From: Budorcas taxicolor | Taxonomy: Eukaryota > Chordata > Mammalia > Artiodactyla > Bovidae | Direction: 5' to 3' | Assembly (NCBI RefSeq): GCF_023091745.1 | Contig: NC_068935.1 | Location: forward strand, 16,475,775-16,539,774 | Length of the DNA: 64,000 nucleotides | In this document: positions 1 to 11,767 of the stretch, piece by piece | Numbering within the stretch: position 1 is the stretch's first letter | How the letters are laid out: each line of letters starts with the position of its first letter | The notes under the pieces: model-generated | Databases searched by the model: none | Told to the model about the DNA's origin: nothing | The model's input: only the letters and a program-made list of their open reading frames with translations | Made by a program: the position numbers and the translations under genes

Positions 1-13
1 TAAAGCTCAATTT

Positions 14-355
14 AAAGGCAAAAGAGACACAGATGTATAGAACAGTCTTTTGGACTCTGTGGGAGAGGGAGAGGGTAGGATGATTTGGGAGAATGACATT
101 GAAACATGTATAATATAATATGTGAAATGAATCGCCAGTCCAGGTTTGATGCAGGATACAGGATGCTCGGGGCTTGTGCACTGGGATGACCCAGAGGGAT
201 GGTATGGGAAAGGAGGTGGGAGGGGGGTTCAGGATGGGGAATATGTGTACACTCGTGGTGGATTCATGTTGATGTATGGCAAAACCAATACAATATTGTA
301 AAGTAATTAGCCTCCAAATAAAATAAATAAATTTATATTTTTTTAAAAAAAGGCA
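14..355 (+). mobile_element. Bovine-type L1 3' end with poly(A)
   Basis: L1 3' UTR ending in the tract from 'ggcaaaaccaatacaatattg' to an A/T-rich tail. The same sequence recurs at 19020-19353 and 50542-50857 (plus) and 22032-22308 (minus). It is 5'-truncated and non-coding. The 7-mer aaaggca occurs at 14-20 and 349-355 and may be the TSD, though it is short. Confidence 0.85.
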
Positions 356-359
356 TTAT

Positions 360-740
360 TACTGGCCATTTATTAGGGGCATGGCACTGTGCTAGGCATT
401 GTCTTAGATGACCAAGACTCACTTAACTTCAAGAAGTGTGTAACTCAGTGGAGCAAAAATCATACATATTCACTCACCAATTATCTATTTAATATCTACA
501 GTGTATCAAACATTGTTTGAGGCCTTGGCAATAGATCAGTAAACCAAAGAGACAGATCTCTGCTGCACTTCCACTGCAGGGGACACAGGGTTGATCCCTG
601 ATTGGGGAACTAAGATCCTGCATGCCACATGGAGCAGCCAAAAAAAAAACAAAACACAACAAAAAGACAGATCCCTGGCCTCATGGAGTTTACATTCAGT
701 TGAAAATACAGCAAACTATATACATATATCAGAATATACA
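360..740 (-). repeat. Old L2-type LINE 3' remnant, split by a SINE
   Basis: The diffuse pattern (tattaggggcatggcactgtg, then '...cctggcctcatggagttta') resembles the reverse complement of L2 3' ends. A CHR SINE at 563-664 interrupts it. It is heavily diverged, so the edges are approximate. Confidence 0.5.
563..664 (+). mobile_element. CHR-type tRNA-derived SINE
   Basis: It contains the SINE core 'ttgatccctgattggggaac' followed by 'aagatcctgcatgccacatgg' and an A-rich tail. It is flanked by a near-identical 13-bp TSD: agacagatctctg (550-562) and agacagatccctg (665-677). The 5' end is shortened. It is inserted in an older L2-like remnant. Confidence 0.8.
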
Positions 741-1126
741 GTAACACATGTCAATTGCCATAAGTAAGGTACAGAGACGACTCTATGTGTTCAGACTTAG
801 CAGTAACCAGAGAAATAGCACAGAGTAAGGGGACAATCACAAGTTTTAGAGTTGATCTGGATCCAAGTTCCCTTTATGTTACTTCATTACCTATGGGCCT
901 TGGGTAATTAACTTTGCTGAGACTAATGTTTAAATTGAGGATAAATGCTACATATCTTATAGAGTTTTGGTGAGATGTTTTACACCACGCAGGACAGGCA
1001 AAAAACATTCCTTTCCTTTCTCATTCTAGACAACTAACTCCACACATATCTCATGTCTTTAGAAACTTCAGATTTTTTAACTAAATTTCTGAAAAATAAG
1101 CAAAATATTTAATAACACTGATTTTT

Positions 1127-1187
1127 TAAAATTCATGTTGATATATGGCAAAACCAATACAATACTGTAAAGTAAAAAAAAAAAAAA
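1127..1187 (+). mobile_element. Very short 5'-truncated L1 3' end
   Basis: Only about 60 bp of bovine L1 3' UTR is present (attcatgttgatatatggc through aatactgtaaagt), followed by about 16 A residues. Similar flanks (actgattttt and actgaatttt) may be a diverged TSD. Confidence 0.7.
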
Positions 1188-1271
1188 ACTGAATTTTATT
1201 TTTTACCTATAAACCGGGGATTAGAACGATTACTTACTAGAGTGATTTGAGAATTAAAAAATCCTCTAGTA

Positions 1272-1402
1272 GAGATTTCCCTGGTGATCAGGGGGTTAAA
1301 ACTCTGTGACACCAATGCAGGGGGCATGGGTTCGATCTATGAACAACGAATGAAGATCCCACATGCTATGCAGTGAGGTCAAAAGATTAAAAAAATAAAG
1401 GC
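1272..1402 (+). mobile_element. CHR-type SINE
   Basis: It begins 'gatttccctggtgatcaggg', then a tRNA-like B-box region (ggttcgatct), then 'aagatcccacatgctatgcag' and an A-rich tail. It matches the CHR class seen also at 11540, 12850 and 31355. It is diverged. Confidence 0.75.
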
Positions 1403-1863
1403 CTCTCATACAGTGCCTGGTTCATAGCAAGTAATCAATAAATGGTCATTGGCTTCCTTTATTATTCTTTCTGCCTTGTCCAGGTCACCTAGATAGACTC
1501 ATATCTAATGTCCAAAAGGGACTTAGAAAAATCAACTGTCAGGTATTTTTCATAAAATCTACATTGGCAGGGTTATTGTAATGATTAAAGGACATAACTC
1601 ATGTGCCTGCTCCAGTATTCACACATAAAAAAGCTCATATTCCCCCTCCCCAAGAAGTCTAACTGAAAAAGTATCCAAGCCCAGGATGTAACAATGGGTG
1701 ATTCAGAAGAATTGGTCATACTCCATCAAAAACCACATGAGACTCTCTTTTCTGAGGAAGCAAAAGAACAGAGTAGAAGAAGCAAAATAAAGGTGGACTA
1801 GGAGAGCAGCAAGATGTTCTCAGTAGGTAGAAGTTGGGAACTTTGGGTGATAGTTAAGAACAT

Positions 1864-1953
1864 TTAACTTTTAAAATGTATGGCTGGTAATTTTTGCAAT
1901 TGTGATAATTGTACTATGGTTGTGTTAAAGTACTCCTTATTTTTTAGAGAGTA
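1864..1953. other. Short AT-rich unique segment
   Basis: No repeat or gene is recognised. It lies immediately upstream of a Bov-tA fragment. Confidence 0.3.
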
Positions 1954-1954
1954 G

Positions 1955-2056
1955 GGGCTTCCCTGGTGGCTCAGATGGTAAAGAACCTGACTACAATGCA
2001 GGAGACTCGGGTTTGATCCCTGGGAATATCCCTTGGAGCAGGGCATGACAACCCTA
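1955..2056 (+). mobile_element. Bov-tA SINE, 3'-truncated
   Basis: The tRNA-derived head is clear: 'ggcttccctggtggctcaga', 'aaagaacctgactacaatgc' and 'ggtttgatccctggg'. Only the beginning of the Bov-A part follows (ggagcagggcatgacaaccc). The 3' Bov-A body is missing. Confidence 0.85.
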
Positions 2057-2371
2057 ATTCCTACCCTTTTTCAATTAAAATACACACTATGAACTCAATT
2101 CCCCCAGATTTATTAATATGTGTAGAATATATTAAGATTTATTAAGATACATACTATATATGTACGGAAGTTGAGGGGTTGGCAATGTACGCATAAGCTA
2201 CAAGGTACACTCATTCAACAAATATCTGCTATGTGTAAGCCAGTAAAAGATGGCACTTCCCTTCACACCATATATTAATAAACCAGGGTGACAGCAGTAT
2301 GGTAAGATCTGGGAAGCATATATAACAATCTAGGGCAGCAATAAAGTTGATTGAGGTTCTTAAGGTTCATT
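2057..2371. other. AT-rich sequence with weak L2-like stretch
   Basis: No gene is seen. The stretch around 2205-2330 (cattcaacaaatatctgcta, cagggtgacagcagtatgg) faintly resembles old LINE 3' sequence but is not secure. Confidence 0.3.
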
Positions 2372-2437
2372 TTTGGTTGGATAGGATGTCTAATTATACA
2401 ATTATTTGGTTGGATAGGATGTCTAATTATAGAATTA
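2372..2437 (+). repeat. 33-bp tandem duplication
   Basis: Two adjacent 33-bp units (2372-2404 and 2405-2437) begin tttggttggataggatgtct and differ at one base, c versus g, near the end. The unit lies about 20 bp upstream of the BovB insertion. Confidence 0.95.
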
Positions 2438-2459
2438 TTACATAAATAACAGCCTTTCT

Positions 2460-5090
2460 CAAGAATCCCTTAGAAGAAATGGAGTAGCCATCATAGTCAA
2501 CAAAAGAGTCTGAAATGCAGTACTTGGATGCAATCTCAAAAATGACAGAATCATCTTTGTTCATTTCCAAGGCAAACCATTCAATATCACAGTAATCCAA
2601 GTCTATGCCCTGACCAGTAATGCTGAAAAAACTGAAGTTGAAAGGTTCTATGAAGACCTACAAGATCTTCTAAAACTAACACCCCCAAAAGATGTCCTTT
2701 TCATTATAGGGGGCTGGAATGCAAAAGTAGGAAGTCAAGAAACACCTAGAGTAACTGGCAAATTTGGCCTTGGAGTGCAGAATGAAGCAGGGCAAAAGCT
2801 AGTAGAGTTTTGCCAAGAGAACACACTGGTCATAGCAAACACCATTTTCCAAAAACACAAGAGAAGACTCTATACATGGACATCACCATGGTGAATATCA
2901 AAATCAGACTGATTATATTCTTTGCAGCCAAAGATGGAAGCTCTATACAGTCAGCAAAAATAAGACTGGGAGCTGACTGTGGCTCAGATCATAAACTTCT
3001 TACTGCCAAATTCAGACTTAAATTGAAGAAAGTAGGAAAAACCACTAGGCCATTCAGGTATGACCTAAATCAAATCCTTTATGATTATACAGTGAAAGTA
3101 ACAAATAGATTCACGGGATCTGATAGAGTGCCTGAAGAACTATGGATGGAGGTTCATGATACTATACAAGAGGCAGGGATCAAGACCATCTCCAAGACAA
3201 AGAAATGCAAAAAGGCAAAATGGTTGTCTGATGAGGCCTTACAAATAGCTGTGAAAAGAAGAGAAGCAAAAGGCAAAGGAGAAAAGAAAGATATACCCAT
3301 TTGAATGCAGAATTCCAAAGAACAGCAAGGAGAGATAAGAAAGCCTTCCTCAGTGATCAATGCAAAGAAATAGAGGAAAAGAACAGAATGGGAAAGACTA
3401 GAGATCTCTTCAAGAAAATTAGAGATACCAAGGGAAGGTTTCATGCAAAGATGGGCATAATAAAGGACAAGAATGGTATGGACCTAACAGAAGCAGAAGA
3501 TACTAAGAAGAGGTGGCAAGAATACACAGAAGAACTATACAAGAAAAGATCTTTAAGACCCAGATAACCATGATGGTGATCACTCACCTAGAGCCAGACA
3601 TCCTGGAATGCGAAGTCAAGTGGGCCTTAGAAAGCATCACTACGAACAAAGCTAGTGGAGGTGATGGAATTCCAGTGGAGCTATTTCAAATCCTAAAAGA
3701 TGATGCTGTGAAAGTGCTGCACTCAATATGCCAGCAAAATTGGAAAACTCAGCAGTGGCCACAGGACTGGAAATAGTCAGTTTTCATTTCAATCCCAAAG
3801 AAAGGCAATGCAAAATAATGCCCAAACTACTGTGTAAGTGCACTCATCTCACATGCTGGCTCAAAATTCTCCAAGCCAGGCTTCAACAGTACGTGAACTG
3901 TGAACTTCCAGATGTTCAAGCTGGTTTTAGAAAAGGCAGAGGAACCAGAGATCAAATTGCCAACATCCGTTGGATCATTGAAAGAGCAAGAGAGTTCCAG
4001 AAAAACATTTACTTCTGCTTTATTGACTATGCCAAAGCCTTTGACTGTGTGGATCACAAAAAGCTGTGGAAAATTCTGAAAGAGATGGGAATACCAGATC
4101 ACCTAACCTGCCTCCTGAGAAATCTGTACGTGGGTCAAGAAGCAACAGTTAGAACTGGACATGGAACAACAGACTGGTTCCAAATTGGGAAAAGAATATA
4201 TCAAGGATGTATATTGTCACCCTGCTTATTTAACTTATATGCAGAATACATCATGAGAAACTCTGGGCTGGATGAAGCACAAGCTGGAATCAAGATTGCC
4301 AGGAGAAATCTCAATAACCTCAGATATGCAAATGACACTAGCCTTGTGGCAGAAAGTGAAGAGGAACTAAAAAGCCTCTTGATGAAAGTGAAAGAGGAGA
4401 GTGAAAAAGTTCGCTTAAAGCTCAACATTCATAAAACGAAGATCATGGCATCTGGTCCCATCACTTTATGGCAAATAAATGGGGAAACAATGGAAACAGT
4501 GACAGACTTTATTTTGGCGGGGGGGGGGGGGGGGCTCTAAAATCACGGCAGATGGTGAATGCAGCCATGAATTAAAAGACGCTTGCTCCTTGGAAGAAAA
4601 GTTATGACCAACCTAGATAGCATATTAAAAAGCAGAGACATTATTTTGCTAACAAAAGTCGTCTAGTCAAAGCTATGGTCTTTCCAGTAGCCATGTATGG
4701 ATGTGAGAGTTGGACTAAAAAGAAAGCTGAGCACCGAAGAATTGACGCTTTTGAACTGTAGTGTTGAAGAAGACTCTTGAGAGTCCCTTGGACTGCAAGG
4801 AGATCCAACCACTCCATCCTAAAGGAAATCAGTTCTGATTATTAATTGGAAGGACTGATGCTGAAGCTGAAACTCCAATACTTTGGCCACCTGATGTGAA
4901 GAGCTGACTCATTTGATAAGACCCTGATGGTGGGAAAGATTGAAGGTGTGAGGAGAAGGGGATGACAAAGGATGAGATGGTTGGATGGTATCACCAACTC
5001 AATAGACATGAGTGTGAATAAGCTCCAGGAGTTGGTGATGGACAGGGAGTCCCGGCATGGTGCAGTCTAGGGGGTCACAAAGAGTCGGGC
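2460..5090 (+). pseudogene. Decayed BovB ORF: endonuclease plus reverse transcriptase
   Basis: A full element would encode one polyprotein: an AP-like endonuclease that nicks DNA, then a reverse transcriptase for target-primed copying. Here the frame is split. Open pieces lie at 2810-3304 (endonuclease C-terminal part with the SDH motif in GADCGSDHKLL), 3301-3567, 3513-3776 (start of RT, ECEVKWALESITTNKASGGD) and 3728-4540 (RT core). In the core, motif A is legible (FIDYAKAFDCVDH), and so is motif B (IYQGCILSPCLF). The catalytic YADD of RTs reads YANDTS near 4327, so a key aspartate is lost. A poly-G run ends the frame at about 4540. The C-terminal part (4560-5090) has further stops and small deletions. 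It is certainly inactive. Confidence 0.93.
4519..4534 (+). repeat. Poly(G) run of 16
   Basis: A continuous G16 lies within BovB, where the related copy at 52208 has only a short G run (tttttgggggctcc). It is a homopolymer expansion inside the pseudogene and could form G-quadruplex structures. Confidence 0.95.
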
Positions 5091-5118
5091 ACGACTGAGC
5101 AACTGAACTGAACTGAAG

Positions 5119-6315
5119 TCTTCAAGAAAAACAAAACCCTAACAAAGGCACTATCTAGTAATAAATATTCCAGCCATAGCAGTATACAGGTTTGTGATAA
5201 ACAGGATTTGGGTATTGGGAGGGACCTTGACTTTGAGATTTGATTTCACTGTTGAATTAACTCTTATTTTAAGTAGGATACAGAGCCTTCATTATCCAGA
5301 CACTCAATAAATGTTTAGAGTCACTGGATGCCAAAAGTGACTGAGGAACCAAAAGATTGCAGGAAAACTTTGTTTTTATCCTTCCATTCCAAATTAGGAT
5401 GAGAATGAACATAATTTACTAGTTATTTTGGGCTGCAAAGACCAAAAGCCAAAAAAAGCTGGGGTGGGGTGGGGGGAGGGCAAGGACAGGCCAGAGCTTT
5501 TTGCCGTCATTTAAACATATTTAGTCATTAACCAAAGGTGGTCCGATCAAACAACAATAGTGATATTGATTAGACAACCTGTCTATAATCAAATAGCAGG
5601 AATAAAATATAATAACTTGATTTTGCTTTCTTTTTCATGAATGTTTTGTCTATAAAGACCAACTTTACTGACTGTACCTGGTATGTACTATATGCATTTA
5701 ATCAAACTCCAGTAATAAAAACAACTCCATTTCAAAAGTACTATTTCTGGAAGGCTCAGATCTGCATTAAAAGTTTCAGGATAAAACTCTGTGTCTAAAG
5801 TCAGCCCCTTGAAACACCCAAAACTTTAGATTCCACTTAGAATGTACTTAGAGACAGCAAATGTTGCCTGTGCTTTTCACTTCGAGGGAGCAGAATAAAG
5901 ATTTCAAAACCCTTCATTCCGTAAAGTAGTTATCTCAGCTGAAGAACAAAGCAGCCCAGGACCTCTCTCCCAGCCACAGCGAATAAACAAGAAAGAGGAA
6001 CAGCTTTATAAAGAAAACAAACCCAACTATCCTCCCCTTCTGCTTTCTTCATCCTACTTGGCAGAATATCAGAGTTTTGAGGAAGATTTTGGAATATAAA
6101 AGATTTGTGCCTAAGATAAAACTTAAATTTTGCTGAGGCTTAGCACTAAGTCCCTTCCAGAAGGCAATTTTTATTTTAACATTTCAGAAAGAAACTTCAA
6201 ACTTTTCTACAGTAATTTAAGTCACACATTAAAAACTGTATTATCAATAATTCATTTTCAGTGAATGTTCTTTCTCAAAGAATGCTTTAAGTTCATACAA
6301 TATTATATGATCAAC
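5119..6315. other. Low-copy AT-rich DNA, no gene seen
   Basis: No recognisable young repeat or coding frame. There is a G-rich patch (ggggtggggtggggggaggg) near 5461. The stretch 5690-6130 is free of obvious repeats. Confidence 0.5.
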
Positions 6316-6329
6316 CATCATTTGTTTCT

Positions 6330-6565
6330 ATTTAAACTTTTTATTTTATATTTTAGTATAGTTGATTAACAATGTTCTGAAAATTTCAGGTGTACAGCAA
6401 GGTGATTAAGTTATACATATCCACATATCTATTATTTTTCAAATTCTTTTCCCATGTAGGCTGTTATATAATTTTGAGCCAGTGCCCTGTGCTATACAAG
6501 AGGTCCTTATTGGTTATCCATCTTAAATATAGCAGTGTGTACATGTCTATCCCAAACTCAGTAAA
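6330..6565 (-). mobile_element. L1 3' UTR fragment
   Basis: Reverse-oriented L1 3' sequence, with 'caggtgtacagcaaggtgat' and 'ccctgtgctatacaagaggt'. It is flanked by a perfect 14-bp TSD, catcatttgtttct, at 6316-6329 and 6566-6579, so the insertion edges are exact. Confidence 0.93.
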
Positions 6566-6579
6566 CATCATTTGTTTCT

Positions 6580-7684
6580 GATTTGAGATCATCTCATTTC
6601 AAATTGATAAATTTATTTGCAACTGGTTTTGGGGGGGGGTTTAGACAATTACTTCATAAATCATGTCCCTGTGTAAAAACCACATCCATTTTCCTCCATC
6701 AAGAGCAATGAGATTTTTATAGGAAAGAATCCAGGCATAAAAGCAAGTATTTGAGTGATGATTTATATTTCCATTTTACATAGACATTAACTGCAAACTG
6801 AGCTTGTTACCCAGTTGAACAGTAACCAGAGAGGGTAAGGGGGGAATGATTGTGCCTATGTTACTAATAGGCCCCACCCTGGATTAAGTGTCTACACCAA
6901 GCTAGAATACATCACAGTCATATAGGGTGGAGACATGTTCCTAACTGCTGCCCTCTCAAGGTAAGTTTTTGTTGCCTGGCTTTGAGCCCTCTAAGCAAAC
7001 AAAAGTTGTCCTACTTGTTTGTAATCCATGCTGAATGAAAACCTCAAGTACTATGTTCCTTTCCTTGTCTCCCCCATCCCATAAGACTTCATTAACCAAA
7101 CAAATCTGTTTTCAGATGATTTTTAGTATGTAATAAGGAAAAGTGGATTTTACTACTTATCATCCACAAATGGGCCAAAATTACCAAAAGAGTTGAAAGT
7201 TGGCATAATTACAGTTTATCTAAATAAAACACATGCAGTCATTTTCTGGAACCGACAGAAGGGCATGAGTTATAGCACCACCTGAAACTGTGGACACAGC
7301 AGATACATGTTGAAGCCTAAATTAATAGATGCTGAGCAATAGCTAACAGCCCAAGCATAGGAGATCAGCTTTAACGAGATTAACTCTTAGACTACCGTCA
7401 TACCTTTACTCAACTTAAACACAAGGTCAGGTGTGAGCTTTTTTGATCCTCCCTTATGCACACTGGACATATTAAAGGAAGAGAGGGGATGATATCAGGT
7501 AAATACAGGTGGGGCCAATGCAAATTTTGTGGATTGGTGATTATTGCCCTGACTCAAAAGATTTGGGAGGAATACATGATCAAGGCTGCAGTGGCAGCAG
7601 TGTCTGTAGTGGCACTCTGCTCCCTTTCATGGCTTGATGCTGATTTTCATCATCTTTATCACAGATGTGCAGCATGTGCCTAAA
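6580..7684. other. Low-copy DNA, no gene seen
   Basis: Contains a G9 run near 6630 and a 75-codon open frame at 7456-7683 with no recognisable domain. No splice, promoter or conservation evidence can be read from it. Confidence 0.45.
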
Positions 7685-7686
7685 AT

Positions 7687-7866
7687 CAAGTGGTTTTCAC
7701 GTCAACACACATTAGAACCACTTGGGGAGCTGTAAAATTTCCCATTCCCCAGGTGCCGCCACAGACGAATGAAATCAGTATTTCTGGAGGTGGGGCCCAG
7801 ACATTTGTATTTTTTAAAGGTCTGCAGGTCATTCCAATGTGCAGCTGAGGTTGAGAACTACAGGTC
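7687..7866 (+). repeat. MER5-like hAT DNA transposon remnant
   Basis: Typical non-autonomous hAT sequence: 'caagtggttttcacgtcaac', 'attagaaccacttggggagc', 'ggaggtggggcccagacatt' and the end 'gaggttgagaactaca'. The near-inverted ends (caagtggtt versus gagaactac) fit MER5. The family name is from recognition only. Confidence 0.7.
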
Positions 7867-8039
7867 TAAATGTTGTGATTCACAAGAATTCAAAGCAACA
7901 TAAGAAGGGGAAAGGGGAAGTCCCCCCTCCTCCCACCTTCCATGGAACTAACGTTTAACTGGAAGGTCAGTTGGCTTCCTGCCTGGGATCACTACCTTAC
8001 AACTAGGGCTATGAGGACACTGGCTTCCCTTTAGAGAAA

Positions 8040-8235
8040 ACAGTCAACACTGAATGGGCATTTACTGATACTTTGTGTCAGACATTGTGTGTAAAGCTCT
8101 TCATGTGCTCTGTCTGATTTAATCCTTGTGACATCCCTGTGAGGTATCTATTAGTCATTGCCTTTTACTGAGGAGGAAACTGAGGCACAGACAGGTGAAG
8201 TGATTTTCCTAAGGTCACCCAGCTGCTACTCTTCA
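8040..8235 (+). repeat. MIR SINE
   Basis: The ancient tRNA-derived SINE core is visible: 'cctgtgaggtatctattagt', then 'gaggaaactgaggcacagac' and 'aaggtcacccagctg'. It predates the ruminant elements. Confidence 0.8.
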
Positions 8236-8239
8236 CTCT

Positions 8240-10510
8240 TCTGAAACTAAAAAAATACTTGGTCTTTCATATACTGTCCAGAGGCCTGGGTTCTCTTTGG
8301 TCACATTGTTTTTCTAGCTAAAATGGTTTCTTCTCTCTGAAGGGAGTCAACTAGTCTACCCTCATCAATAACGATGCATTAGAACAAAAATGTCAGCATA
8401 AATCCACCGAACATCCCCTATGTCTATATATGCAATTTACTACAACTTTAAGCAACTCCTTGTCACGAGTTACACTTTTCCAAACATTTTGCAGTTATCC
8501 ATCTTTCAACTGTGGCCTTCGGGTAGGAGCCAAACTTGGGAAACATAGTAGAAGAGAATCTGTCAATAAAATCCACATTTGAGATGAAGAGCTGAAAGCC
8601 AAGATTCCAGAGAGGTCGGTTACGTTCCCTTACCTTTTGGCAACTCTTAACTGGCTACCAGTCCCAAACTTAATAATGAGCATCTATTGCAGAAAAAATA
8701 ATTCATTTCCTAGAGTCAGTGATCTTGCATTGTTACAATGACTGGTAAGTTTTTCTAGGGTATTGTGTCCTGAAAATCAAGGCTGAAGCAGAGGGAATGA
8801 ACAAATTCAATTTCTAACAGCGCCCTGCTGGGCTGGACATGTGTGAAGGATGGCCCCAGGATGCCAGATCAGATTGTCATATGGTGAGTTGCAGTGAGGC
8901 AACCCCAAGCAGGGGCAGCAGAAGAAAACCCATTAAAGCAGCTCTAAAGCCCCACTTCAAACAATGGGGCCGAGCTGCGGGCAGCAGGAAACAAACAGCA
9001 GGCAGGCTGGGCTGGCTAAGGCAATAAGGGAGTGCTGGAGGGGGTTGTTTTCTGAGCTCCAGTATGACCTCAGGTCTCAGAGGCAGAGTCCCAATCAACC
9101 ACACTATCGGCACAGCTGCAACTGTGACTCACAAACAGTCTTTGTGTGTACAGTGGTCCACGGACTGGAAAGGGCTGATGTTGTCACCCTGGTCTTTTGA
9201 CCCCCATCTGTGCTCACAGATAACAATCCCCATTAGTAATATTATCTTCAAATGTGTGTAGAACATCAGCATAAATATAGCTAACATACCATTTCCGTGA
9301 ATACAAATAGAGTGGCAGGACCTGTACCTGGAGGATAATAATCTGTGATATCTTTTCATTTTGGAAATGGATTTCTTTTGCAGTACAGCCATTAAAAAAA
9401 AAAATCTATCTGCATATAAGAGAAAAATATTAGCAGTAGGCACACCCAAATGTTAGCCATGTTTATCTCTGGCTCTTGGAAGAACAGATGCGTTTTTAAC
9501 ATATTTTCTTTTGTTTGCTTGTTATTTTCTAAATTTCCTAAAAATAAACATGTATTCTTTAGGCTATTTTCTAAAATTTCAAAAAGTTTTTGGCTATCAT
9601 AGATTTTTTTCCCCAAAATAAAAACAAACAAACAACTTAGGAGTGTCTTAATTTGTCCTCTAAGATGTCATTTGAGAAAAGGGATATGCATGTCTAAAGA
9701 TAGAGCATGAAACAATATATTCCTGTACCCTTTTGGGGGAAAAAGTTTCTATAAATAAATCCCAAGACGCCCTTTGGCAGGGACTCAACATCACTAATAG
9801 AGCCAGTCCTAAACTCTAAAAGAAGAGTTGGCCAGAATACCAATTCTGTTGAATTTTAGAATCCTGGGATATAAGAAACATTCACTTTTTTTTCTTGACT
9901 ATTGGAATCTTACCTTGGAACAATACCCAGGGTTTGGTTTGTCATCCTCTACAAAGAGGGAGGCAGTGACATGCAAGAGCCAGCTCAAGATTCTGGATTG
10001 TATGCATCTCTTCTGAACTCTGCATTTAGTGACATCACATAGAGAACTTGAAATCAGCTTTGGTGGGAGTATTTATATTGTGGAAATTGGCAAATGCTAC
10101 GAAATAGGGCTTTCCCCTCTTCCCATAGAGAGCTGGTTGTTGTTAAACATGGGAATACCTAACCTCCCCTCCTAATTCAGCAGAACCATTGTTCAATGAT
10201 TGAACAGGGAATGAAAACTTTTGTGTATGAAAGCAAAACTACACTGCTGTAAAAGCTACCGAAGCTTAGTTCAACTCAAGTTGAGCTCTTGGATCTGCTG
10301 TCAGTGAGCTGGAGCATCTCACTCCCCTTCCTGTACCTCCATTCTTTCATCTCTATGGTGGGAGGACCAGACCATGATGTCTAAGGTCTCTTCTAAACAG
10401 GGACAGCTTGTAATTCTAAACTGAAGAGGTAGCGGCTAGAGGTTCACACTCTGGAGAGAAGACAGCCCTGGGTTTATTTTTCTCTATTTTCTTTTTTATT
10501 GAATGACAGC
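8240..10510. other. Low-copy DNA without recognised repeats or genes
   Basis: Open frames of 62-106 codons occur (for example at 9129-9449 minus) but overlap on both strands, lack domain features and look random. The interval 8820-9060 is relatively GC-rich with a few CpGs (ccgagctgcgggcagcagg). An AT-rich stretch at 9470-9640 resembles old L1 3' sequence but is not secure. Confidence 0.45.
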
Positions 10511-10514
10511 CTTC

Positions 10515-10715
10515 AGTTTAAATCTTGGCTCTGCCTTCACTAGCATCTGTGTGACCTCAGGCGAGTAACCTAACCTCTCTGAGTCTCCATTTCCTCATCT
10601 GAAAAATAATGATGATGATGATAATACCTTCATTATAGGGCTGTTGTTAGGATTAGATGAGATCAGTCTCAGCTGTCCTAGTAGTGGGCACCAATAAATT
10701 CTAACTATTATTATT
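10515..10715 (+). repeat. MIR SINE
   Basis: Recognised by 'gtgtgacctcaggcgagtaa', 'cctctctgagtctccatttc' and the simple gatgatgat run, then 'ggctgttgttaggattagat'. Moderately diverged. Confidence 0.82.
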
Positions 10716-11019
10716 AAACCTGTTCCCACTTGGCCCTGACACACAATGCCTTAGAACTACAGGGATTGCTAAGATATCTGTGAGATGGTGTCCAGCCTCC
10801 GTCAGATATTATAATCTATTACAAACAATCAGTACTGGAAATAGTGGTAGAGCATCACTTGAAGTAATAATGTAGATAATAAATGGGAGATGGAGGCCTA
10901 ATATTTATTGGCCCCATGCTAGGCCTTTCATGCATGCTTTATCTTGTCTAATGCTCACACTCCCTGGGCAAACCAGGTGTTTTTCTGTTTGGGGTTTTTT
11001 CCTTTCTACAGACACGGAT

Positions 11020-11232
11020 GCATGCATGCATGCTCAGTCACTCAGTCGTGTCTGACTCTTTGCGACCCCAGGGACTGTAGCCTGCCAGGCTCCTCTGTCC
11101 ATGGAATTTTCCAGGCAAGAATACCAGAGTGGGTTGCCATTTCCTACCCCAGGGGATCTTCCTGACCCAGGGATCAAACACACATCTCCTGCATCTCCTG
11201 CATCGGCAGGCAGATTCTTTATCACTGCTCCC
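11020..11232 (-). mobile_element. Bov-tA SINE
   Basis: Reverse-oriented: the Bov-A 3' part (ctcagtcactcagtcgtgtc) comes first, and the tRNA-derived head (tcggcaggcagattctttat) ends the copy. It starts at a catgcatgcatg run, and no clear TSD is visible. Open frames across it are incidental. Confidence 0.93.
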
Positions 11233-11539
11233 CCTATACTGCAGTTCAGAGATGTTAGATAACTTGCCCAAGGATCTGCAGTTAATAATTGGCAGGGCCA
11301 GAAATCCTCTCTCCCAAAGAGAAATAACCCAGATATCTCCTGAAAGTGCCGGAAGACTATATTTTTTCAGAAACATAAATATCAGAGCAATTCTGTTGAT
11401 TAGAAGGTACAGGGGTAGATAAAAAGGAACTCTGCAACACAAATACTGTTATAGATCTGAAAAATAAAATCTGCAATATGTAAGAACTGGTGAAGTGTGG
11501 TGGTAGCTAATGCCAATAATTTTTCTAAAACATCGCCTA

Positions 11540-11672
11540 GGGACTTCCCTTGTGCTTCAGTGGTTAGGATTCCATGCTTCCAATGCTGGGGCCCAGGTTT
11601 GATCCCTGGTTGGGGAACTAAGATCCCATGAGCCACATGGCAAGGCCAGAAAAATAAATATAATAAAATTTT
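11540..11672 (+). mobile_element. CHR-type SINE
   Basis: It carries 'gggacttcccttgtgcttca', then 'ggtttgatccctggttgggg', 'aactaagatcccatgagcca' and an A/T-rich tail. Flanks atcgccta and atcaccta suggest a diverged TSD. Confidence 0.85.
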
Positions 11673-11767
11673 AAAATCACCTAATTCAAGAATAGTATTT
11701 TGGATAATTTGCAGTTTCATTGTCTCCCTAAGTATTTTGGGATAGGATCATTCCTATATATTTCTAG

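Larger units (their letters stand above)
2460..5118 (+). mobile_element. BovB (RTE) LINE, 5'-truncated, 2.66 kb
   Basis: This is the longest BovB in the window. It starts in the endonuclease region (agaatcccttagaagaaatg) and runs through reverse transcriptase and the C-terminal region. It ends in the typical tail (gactgagcaactgaactgaa). Compared with the copy at 62990 it lacks the 5' end. Imperfect flanks ttctcaaga (about 2455) and tcttcaaga (about 5118) may be a TSD. The coding frame is broken many times (see pseudogene entry), and a 16-G run interrupts it at 4519. BovB is the likely source of the machinery that mobilises Bov-tA and Bov-A SINEs, which share its 3' end. Confidence 0.95.

Noticed and set aside
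7456..7683. 75-codon frame considered as a small exon
   Set aside because: No flanking consensus splice sites in a consistent phase and no similarity recognised.
8840..9030. Slightly GC-rich stretch considered as a CpG island
   Set aside because: Too few CpGs and too short. No adjacent first exon is visible.
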